Shown piece after piece: positions 57,226-64,000 of a stretch of DNA of 64,000 nucleotides. The stretch's first letter is position 1. Each line of letters begins with the position of its first letter. The position numbers and the translations under genes are program-made. The DNA comes from Podocnemis expansa (Eukaryota > Chordata > Testudines > Podocnemididae), in assembly GCA_007922195.1 (NCBI GenBank), contig ML681968.1:434001-498000 (forward strand), given 5' to 3'. The notes under the pieces are model-generated. The model made no database searches. It worked only from the letters and a program-made list of their open reading frames with translations, and was not told the origin of the DNA.

Positions 57226-58954
57226 GTAAGGGCAGGGGGTCAGGGAGAGGGTGGGGGATGCACACCTCCCCATCCTAGACTAAAAGCGAGGGGCGCTCTC
57301 CCATCTCCTCCTGGCTTAGACTCTGAAACCACCCCACTGGGTACCTAGCCATTGAGGACACAGAACAGCTGATTCTCTGTCTCTTGATGGGTGAAACCTC
57401 CCAGGAGCAGAAGCTATTGAACTCATTCACTAGGGAGGCACTTGGGAGGACTGCAAGTGGAGTGGGTGGCCACTGGGCCACTAGAATAACCCAGTGAGGT
57501 GCTGAGGTGGGCCCTTTTCATCTTCTCCCCGCAATCCATGGAGAGAAAGAGGCACACTCGGTATGCATGAGACCCCAGGCGAATATGTCACTCCCTTAGA
57601 AACTGAGTCGTCAGCATGGAGAGGGCCAGCCTAAACAAGGACTCTGGGCCAGAAGCCTGTTTACGTGGGCAGGGACCATTGGTTACCTAGAGCAGATTCT
57701 GGAGCTAGCTGTGACCTCTATGTCTGGCCCCATCTGGTGTTAGTCTGGACCTACATCCAGGCTCGAGCACCCTGATGCATGAGAAATATTTAGGCCCAGA
57801 TCCAAGGTTTTCAGCTCTGCCTAGCTGTGGTGGAGTTATCTGCCCCATGTAAAATCAACCTTCCCTCCCTCAGAGAACTGAGAAACAAGGAGAATGTCCA
57901 TGGAGATAGCCACACTTCACTTGCCTTGATCCCCCACATCCTATTGGCTAGAGTCCTCATCTCTGTGAGGAACACTCCAGCTTTGTAGCAAAGGAAATGT
58001 CACTCCACGCATCCCTGAAGCCTTCTCTCAACCTTTACTCTGAGTTCACACTGCTCCCATCACTGGTGTAACATACACTAGCCCTGGTCACATGGGCCTG
58101 CATTAGATCTGATTGACTTACAGAATTTCTATCCTGTGCCAGATTCCAATAGCGCTGCAAATGTTTTCATCCTGAATTAAGACAAAATGTTGCAACATTT
58201 AAACTTCAAGAGTTCTGAAAAATTCAAGCACATTGAAACCAAAGAGCACGACTTCATTGTTAATCTGCTGCAAGGGTTCATCTTTCCCCGATCAAAACAT
58301 TTCAGGATGTCTCTTGGACCTATATGACCATAGTGCCTTAAGGGGGTTGTAGGTCTGTGTCCCTCCTGCCCCTCTTTTCTCTCTGGGTCCTGCTGCAGAG
58401 CTGAACTCCACCTCCCATGGTGCACAGCAGCCTTTCCCCATGCCGGAGCTGCTGTAGATATGCATGGGAGTTGTAGGTTTCTTCCCACCTCAGTTAGTTT
58501 GCTGAGTGGGAAAATCCCTCTGAAACTGAGCTTTTCTGGCAGAAAGCTGTGATTCAAAAGAAACCGTTTTCTGAGGGTCAGTATGTTTTGACCAGAAATT
58601 TCCAACCAGCCCTAGCCGGTGGAAACCATGAGTGACCAGAACGTCTCTGGTTCTGCCATCACGTACCATTTACTTCTGTCAAGCTCACAGTCTGGAGAAG
58701 TTCCAAAGGAGCAGCCATGTTAGGCTAGCTCAGCAAAACAAACAAGGAGTCCTGTGGCACTTAAAGACTAACAAATTTGTTTATCACGTGAACTTTCATA
58801 GGAGAAAATCCCACTTCTAAGTGTCTGATGAAGTGGGATTTTCTCCCACAAAAGCTTGTGGAATAAATATCTTTGCTAGTCTTTAAGTGCCACAGGACTT
58901 CTAGTCTGGTCAGGGTTTGTGAGTAGCTCCTGATCTGTCCTGTCCTCCTCACAG
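57226..58954 (+). other. DUOXA1: DUOXA1 intron 1
   Basis: 1.7 kb. It contains the inverted pair of Penelope-like tails at 58.70-58.91 kb, ending only about 45 bp before the next exon. Otherwise no feature is recognised. Confidence 0.85.
58700..58908. mobile_element. Inverted pair of Penelope-like tails in DUOXA1 intron 1
   Basis: Left arm: AAAACAAACAAGGAGTCCTG, GTGGCACTTAAAGACTAAC and GGAGAAAATCCCACTTC. Right arm: the reverse complement, GAAGTGGGATTTTCTCCC and CTAGTCTTTAAGTGCCACAG. The two arms are separated by about 15 bp, so about 170 bp can fold as one imperfect hairpin. Confidence 0.8.
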
Positions 58955-59012
58955 AGATTTTTCTGGCTCCTGCGGGTGGTTACCAGTCTCTTCACTGGAG
59001 CGGTGATTCTCA
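58955..59012 (+). CDS. DUOXA1: DUOXA1 exon 2 (residues 50-68 and one base)
   Basis: The acceptor CCTCCTCACAG is followed by RFFWLLRVVTSLFTGAVIL, the second membrane helix, nearly identical to the RLFWLLRVVTSLFIGAVIL block of mammalian DUOXA1. It ends CTCA/GTGAGT, one base into a Ser codon. Confidence 0.95.
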
Positions 59013-59933
59013 GTGAGTATTTGCTACTATGCCCCAAGTTCCCCATAGTCATTTGCCCCTGGAGGCTGGGAAGTAGCAAGAAAAACTGCCCAGTAGAGAG
59101 GGGAGGAAGAGAAATGGTTCATGAAGAGCAGGGATGGGTGGTGCCCCAGCAAACACTCTCTGGGGAAAGAAGAAGACATGTCTGTATTTTTGACTAAGGT
59201 GTGGGGCACTGACTCTAGCAAAACAATCAGTGAGGAAAGGAATGGCTGGCCTCAGTAGGTTAATTTAGTTGTGTCAAGTCATTCAGGCAGCACTCCTCTC
59301 TGGATTGATAGCAAGAGGCAGGAGTCCCCTCCAGGGCACTGACACAAAGTCCATGCCATCAGCTGGGTGGCCTTCCTCCCGAATGTGTCTGGATCCCAAA
59401 CACCAGCCACTCAGTTGGAGTCTTTGTTGCATCTCAGCAGAGAGGTCTGGGCTGAATAGGTGAGCCATAAACCATTGCTTTCTCCTAAACACGCTCGTTC
59501 TAGGGCAAAGTTGTGGAGCAAGGATTCATGAAGGATGCACAGCTGGCATCTGATCTATGGATACCTCAGGCATTTCAGTCCCTCAGGCTGTCTATCCAGG
59601 CCTTTCCCCTTGTGCTCAGTGAGCTCCTTTTCAGGAATGCAGGGCTGCAGTGCCCTGGTTTCCCAGCAGCATGGTGCCATCAGAATGGCACTCACCATGG
59701 TGCCAGCAGAAAATTGGCAGCTCTCAAAGCAGAGCCCACTGATGCTCAGTGAGAGGAGATGCTGGAGCCACAGTAGCAGGATGGGTATTTCTGCAATGTG
59801 TGTGCCTACCAGGGGAGAGGGGATACTCAGTCAGTATTCATGGAGATAGGGAGGTTGCCATTCGCTAGTTGTACACAATCAATGGCTGGTCCAAGAGCCC
59901 AAAGGCCATGTCTAATCACTGCTGTCTTCACAG

Positions 59934-60068
59934 GTGTTAACTTCAGCAAGGACTGGGAAGTTGGCTGGGTGACAGCGAATACCTCCTACAAATCCTTCAG
60001 CCATGCCATGGTGAATGCAGACATTGGCCTGCACATCGGCTTGTCGGGGGTCAACGTCACGCTAGTTG
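59934..60068 (+). CDS. DUOXA1: DUOXA1 exon 3 (extracellular loop, residues 69-114)
   Basis: The acceptor GTCTTCACAG is followed by VNFSKDWEVGW, TANTSYKSFS and DIGLHIGLSGVNVTL, the start of the large glycosylated luminal/extracellular loop. N-glycosylation sequons are seen at Asn71 (NFS), Asn84 (NTS) and Asn109 (NVT), positions that the family conserves. The donor is GTTG/GTGAGT with one base of Gly114. Confidence 0.95.
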
Positions 60069-60281
60069 GTGAGTCCTGTCTCCCAGTTACAAGCAAGAGA
60101 TGGGGAGACAATGGGGCCTTTCAGCTCCCCATGACAGGTTGAGGGGATGGAGGTGAGGTCAGCTCAGCTATAGTGCCCTGTTCTTGGGTAGGTGATCAGC
60201 TTTTCCCTCATGTCCAGCTCCTTTTCCCCATGTTCTCAGTTTTCTTGTTCTGCAGAACAGAAAAGTTTCTCTTTCCTGCAG

Positions 60282-60495
60282 GGAACCCTGTGAATCAGCT
60301 CAATGAAACCATCAACTACAATGAGCATTTTGCCTGGCACTTGGAAGCAGACTACGCCCAAATCTATGCTGAAAGTCTGGCCAAGGGGCTGCCCAGCCCC
60401 ATCCTTTATGTGGCAGAGAAGTTCAACCAGGATAGCCCTTGTGGCGTGCAGAGCCAGTACAGGATCTCCGGCCACTACACCTCAGTCACTCTGTG
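60282..60495 (+). CDS. DUOXA1: DUOXA1 exon 4 (extracellular loop to third helix)
   Basis: After CTTTCCTGCAG the exon reads [18 protein letters not shown], then a [14 protein letters not shown] block and [17 protein letters not shown], all hallmark motifs of DUOX maturation factors ([20 protein letters not shown] and SPCG..YRLAGHY in mammals). Asn121 (NET) is a further glycosylation sequon. It ends CTGTG/GTAGGT, two bases into the Trp185 codon. The frame joins exon 5 as TGG. Confidence 0.96.
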
Positions 60496-61760
60496 GTAGG
60501 TCCAGCTAGGCCCCACAGCTTGGAGAATCATCTGGGAGAGAAGGGGGTCCTCTCTGGTGGGAGGTCACATTGCTGCAGAGGCTTCCAAAGCCTAAAGCCT
60601 TCCTAAAGTTGAGCTCAGGTTCACTTAGCTGGTCTCCCAGCCCGCTGCCCTGCCATCTCAGAAGCAAAGAGAGGCCAGGACTTGGATGGCAGGAACTCAT
60701 CCTAGATGCTCCAGAACTTGGCATATGTGGTTCTGTAGCTGGTACTCAGCTGTCTCAGTCAGTGATGATTCAGTGCATCATATAGGGGATTGGTGGCAGT
60801 ACCATGTCTGCAGGAGACACAACTGCAGTCCTGGCTGCCCATGGTCAGTCAAGGGCACATGGTGTTTTCACAGAACTAGGGGTGTTAGCCTCCCGCTCCC
60901 CCCAGCCAAACTCCACTTCAGCTAATGCATTCTGCCTGCCTACAGCCCTCCTGCAACCTCATGTTCTTTTTTGCTTCCTGTCCTTAAGTACAGTAGGATC
61001 CTGCTTTAGAACTACAAGATCTATTTGATTCCAGGCCACTACCCAGGATGCATTTCTGAATATTTGGAGCACCCCCCCACCCCTGGCACGGCCATTGTGC
61101 GGGGCCTGAAATCACAGTGCCAACATGTCCCTTGATAATGCAGTGTGGCATGATTAGTCAGAAATTCTTCTGCATGTGCATGTTCCATAGATCCCAGGGC
61201 CTCTCAGAGGGAGATGTTCCCCTAGGTGAGAAGTGGAGTGTGTTCATGTGTCCTATGATCACTGGTACCCCTGGAATCATGAAAGCAGCCTTGCAAGGCA
61301 GATGTGAGTCCTCCAGAGAGCCCTAGCTATACCCCCCCAACTCAAATCTCACTGCACACCATTGCAAGGCCTGCTCCTCCCTGGTGCAGAGGAGAAGATG
61401 GTGTGCAGAAAGTCATCCTTGGAGCTCAATGGCATTACACTGGGGCTGACTGCAGCCTAAGTTGCCCTCCAGGCAAAGGGGGAGGCTGGGTTCAGTGCAG
61501 ATGCCATGGGATCTGTAGGCCTGGCTCTCTGTAGCTCCTGTGCCTTGTGTGGTCATTTATATCAGTACTAAGCAGGTCTAACTAGCTGCCACTGTGATCT
61601 GCACCATCACCATTCTCACCTTGCACCAACGTGAATGATGGCACCAGGTGCAGGGGAGAAAGATGCTGCCCTTTAGTGGTTGGAGGCAAGGAGCAGCCCA
61701 GAGCAGGTCAGTATAGAAGGGAGAGCAGCCTCTTCCTTCACCCCTGCTGTTCTCTCACAG
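60496..61760 (+). other. DUOXA1: DUOXA1 intron 4
   Basis: 1.27 kb between exons 4 and 5. No repeat or exon recognised. Confidence 0.8.
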
Positions 61761-61975
61761 GTTGGCTTTCTGCACGTGGCTCATTTCCAACATACTCTTC
61801 AATATGCCGATCCTACTGTACGGGGGCTACATGGTATTGCTTACAGCAGCGCTGATGATGTGCTCCCTGCTCTTCTTCTCCATCGTGAGGAATTCCCCCA
61901 TGTGCACCATCCAGTTCGGTCCAGCATCCTTACAGACTGTCTATGGCGGATCCTTTTGGCTCACACTAGCAACAG
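61761..61975 (+). CDS. DUOXA1: DUOXA1 exon 5 (third and fourth helices)
   Basis: The acceptor TGTTCTCTCACAG is followed by LAFCTWLISNILFNMPILLY, GGYMVLLTAALMMC and SLLFFSIV, two membrane helices with the family's PxLxYGG turn, then a loop with C.IQFGPASL and YGGSFWLTLATG, the start of the last helix. The donor ACAG/GTAAGT leaves one base of Gly257. Confidence 0.95.
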
Positions 61976-63351
61976 GTAAGTAGACAGCTCTGAGTGAATT
62001 GAGAGTCTGTTTTAATCCAGTGCTAGCACACAGAAAAGCGGAGAGGTGGGACCAAAGGTCACACTCTGCCACAAGAAATTGATGATGTGAGATGCTTCCA
62101 CCTGATTCCAACAGGGCAAATGACCAAGCGCTCTGCTATTAGCTGCCTGAGAAAGTTCTTTCCAGACCCCAAATGAAGCATTATGCCTGAGATGACTATG
62201 GTTTTTGAGAAATGTATACAAAAAACATCAATGCCTGAAGCCTACTGGGGCCTTAGATTTGATTAAATGCCAAGTTGGCCAAATTAGAGGTTTTTAATCA
62301 GGCAGCAAATTTCTGCTTCTCTTCAGGACAGGTAATTTTGTTTACCAGAATTTCTCCCTCTACTGGGAGAATGGTGCAAGAGAAAAAACCTTGGAAATTC
62401 ATGCCCGTAATGCAGGCAGTTAACTATATTTTCAAGGAAAGTATTTACCAGTACAGTATGAGTGAGTGACTGCAAGGCTTCGCATATTCAACCCAGCTAA
62501 CATTTATCTTTGGGGCAGTACAGCTAGGTTGATTTCATCCTTTTATTAAAGTCATGGAAAAAGAACTCCACAGCAAGGTAGCACAACTGGCAAATGTTTA
62601 GGAGAGTCAAGACTGGAGCGGAGTGTGAGGGACTTTAGAAAGAGCTAACCATGTGAGGTGGGGGGCAGGGCTGTTGGCAGATGACATTCATGTGTTATGC
62701 ACATTAGAAACAGCTTTATTTACTATTCAGATGAACTGGTAGGTTCTAAGATACTGGTGAGGAACGGGGCCAGGCTCACTGTAGATAATTCAGTGATGTC
62801 CTGCCCAGTGCGTAGCTTTAGCAGTGATCAGAAAAGCAAACAAGAGGTTAAGGTGCACAAAGAATGGGATGGATAATACAGAGGCTATTCAAGCACCGTT
62901 ATATAAATTGGGTAGCGATATGCATGGAACTCAGAGGGAACAGCAAAGTTGCAGGAGGGACAACAATGGAAAGGCCAGGACGTTAGCCAGTGTGCATGTG
63001 GCTGGAAATGCTTGATGCCATTGTGGCACCACTAGAGCGAGACCTCTCAAGGCAGAGCTGGTTTAGTTTCTCAAGCACAGAGTCCTATCATATTATTACC
63101 TTGTGTGTGAGACATGAAGCAGAAGGGAGGACTGGCCTGGGGTGGCAAGTCCATTTTTGGCATGCAGTCTCAAATCCAGGGCTAATTTGCACTGCAGCAT
63201 CAGAGCAGAGTTGTGCCAAAGCCAGTGTAGTTGACCCAGGAGGCTCAGTCGAGTGCAGGGAGCCTTTTGGTGGCACAGAGTCAGGGTTGTGCTGTAAAGG
63301 ATCAGGTCTGCAGCCAGTAACTAGTCCCCACCTTCCCGTGTTGCGTTGCAG
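61976..63351 (+). other. DUOXA1: DUOXA1 intron 5
   Basis: 1.4 kb. The AT-rich middle (62.2-62.9 kb) looks like decayed repeat DNA that I cannot assign. No exon seen. Confidence 0.7.
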
Positions 63352-63578
63352 GCCTACTGTGCTTCTTGTTGGGGCTGGGTGTGATCGTCCTGAATTCTGT
63401 GCAGCCTGAGAAGCTGAAGCTGGTCTTTAATCTGAGGGAGAAAGCGGAAGGGGGAAAGGAAGAGGAAGATGAGGGGCCTGCCGCGCGATCCCCAAGAGAC
63501 AAAGCAAGCTCCTCTGAGCAGAATGTGCTCCTGGCGCCTCTGAGTGAGCATTGCAAAGTGACTGTTACGGTGCTTTAG
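63352..63578 (+). CDS. DUOXA1: DUOXA1 exon 6 (last helix, cytosolic tail, stop)
   Basis: After GCGTTGCAG the exon completes Gly257 and reads LLCFLLGLGVIVLNSVQPEK, the fifth membrane helix and the conserved QP.KLK.. boundary, matching the LLCVLLGL...MQPHRLKAFFN segment of mammalian DUOXA1. The cytosolic tail is highly charged (KAEGGKEEEDEG) and ends HCKVTVTVL before TAG at 63576. Tail sequences are poorly conserved in the family. With the other five exons this gives an unbroken 331-residue protein. Confidence 0.94.
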
Positions 63579-64000
63579 AGAATCACTGCTGGGTGCCTAC
63601 CACTCCCTGCCTGCCCAGTGGAATTGAGCAATGGTGGGAAGGAGGGGAAGGTACAGACCTATGCAAGGGGCAACCTCTGCCCAGGCTGCATGAGGGAGCC
63701 CCTGTGCTCTGTCCATCACTACCTGCCCCCCTCCCCACCACTCAGCTACAAGGCACGTAGGCCTGATGCAGGCAGGACCATCTAGCATCCTGTCTCCGAC
63801 AGCAGCCAGTATCAGATGGCTTGAGCACAGGGGTTTCCAGCTAGTGAGGATCCGCTCTTTCCCCTGCGTGGGAGTGATTTGTGGAGTATCCAGCTATGTG
63901 TCCGAGCAGCACACCTGTGCATTGCCTTGTATTAACCAAGTCTGTTCCCTTGGCTTCTTTAGGTTCCTTTCTGTCCTGCCTAAGCTAAATAGCTGTTGCT
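63579..64000 (+). other. DUOXA1: DUOXA1 3' UTR (incomplete) and downstream
   Basis: No AATAAA or ATTAAA appears in the remaining 422 bp, so the transcript end probably lies beyond the window. No other gene is seen here. Confidence 0.5.

Noticed and set aside
1..64000. CRISPR arrays, bacterial operons, viral genes
   Set aside because: The window is vertebrate nuclear DNA. Tandem repeats here lack spacer structure, and no retroviral gag, pol or env coding sequence is recognisable near the LTR-like segments.

Overview
This is a vertebrate nuclear genomic window with large introns, GT-AG splice sites, a CpG-island promoter and dense interspersed repeats. The repeats (CR1/L3-type LINEs, a tRNA-derived SINE sharing a CR1-like 3' tail, Penelope-like elements, many hAT-type MITEs) together with the protein sequences suggest a non-avian sauropsid, most likely a turtle. 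That assignment is inference. Three protein-coding genes are recognised with confidence, all on the + strand.

Layout: 222-3709 holds the last three coding exons of SEC11A (catalytic subunit of the signal peptidase complex), followed by its 3' UTR to about 3960. From 3960 to about 23.7 kb is gene-poor DNA: MITEs, a split minisatellite, CR1/L3 fragments and LTR-like DNA. From 23.75 to 36.15 kb is the complete three-exon NMB gene (neuromedin B precursor, 133 aa), with a CpG island at its start and an AATAAA at its end. From 36.15 to about 49.8 kb is mostly repeats, including a nearly full-length CR1 (37.1-42.0 kb, minus strand) carrying a nested SINE and a nested hAT MITE. From 49.86 to 55.25 kb an unidentified minus-strand gene may be present; I can support a terminal exon with poly(A) signal and a plausible first coding exon. 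A Penelope-like element lies inside that interval at 52-53 kb. From 57.05 to 63.58 kb is the complete coding region of DUOXA1 (dual oxidase maturation factor 1, six coding exons, 331 aa).

The genes do not form a pathway. SEC11A removes signal peptides in the ER, NMB is a secreted amidated neuropeptide precursor, and DUOXA1 is an ER/plasma-membrane chaperone for the NADPH oxidase DUOX1. SEC11A and NMB are known neighbours in human 15q25, while DUOXA1 lies in human 15q21 beside DUOX1, so its position here is a synteny observation. I found no clear undescribed system. The best candidates for follow-up are the minus-strand gene, the Ser-for-Asn change in the neuromedin B decapeptide, and a set of mobile elements built from short self-complementary motifs. 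No RNA genes beyond tRNA-derived repeats, no CRISPR array and no recognisable viral gene were seen.
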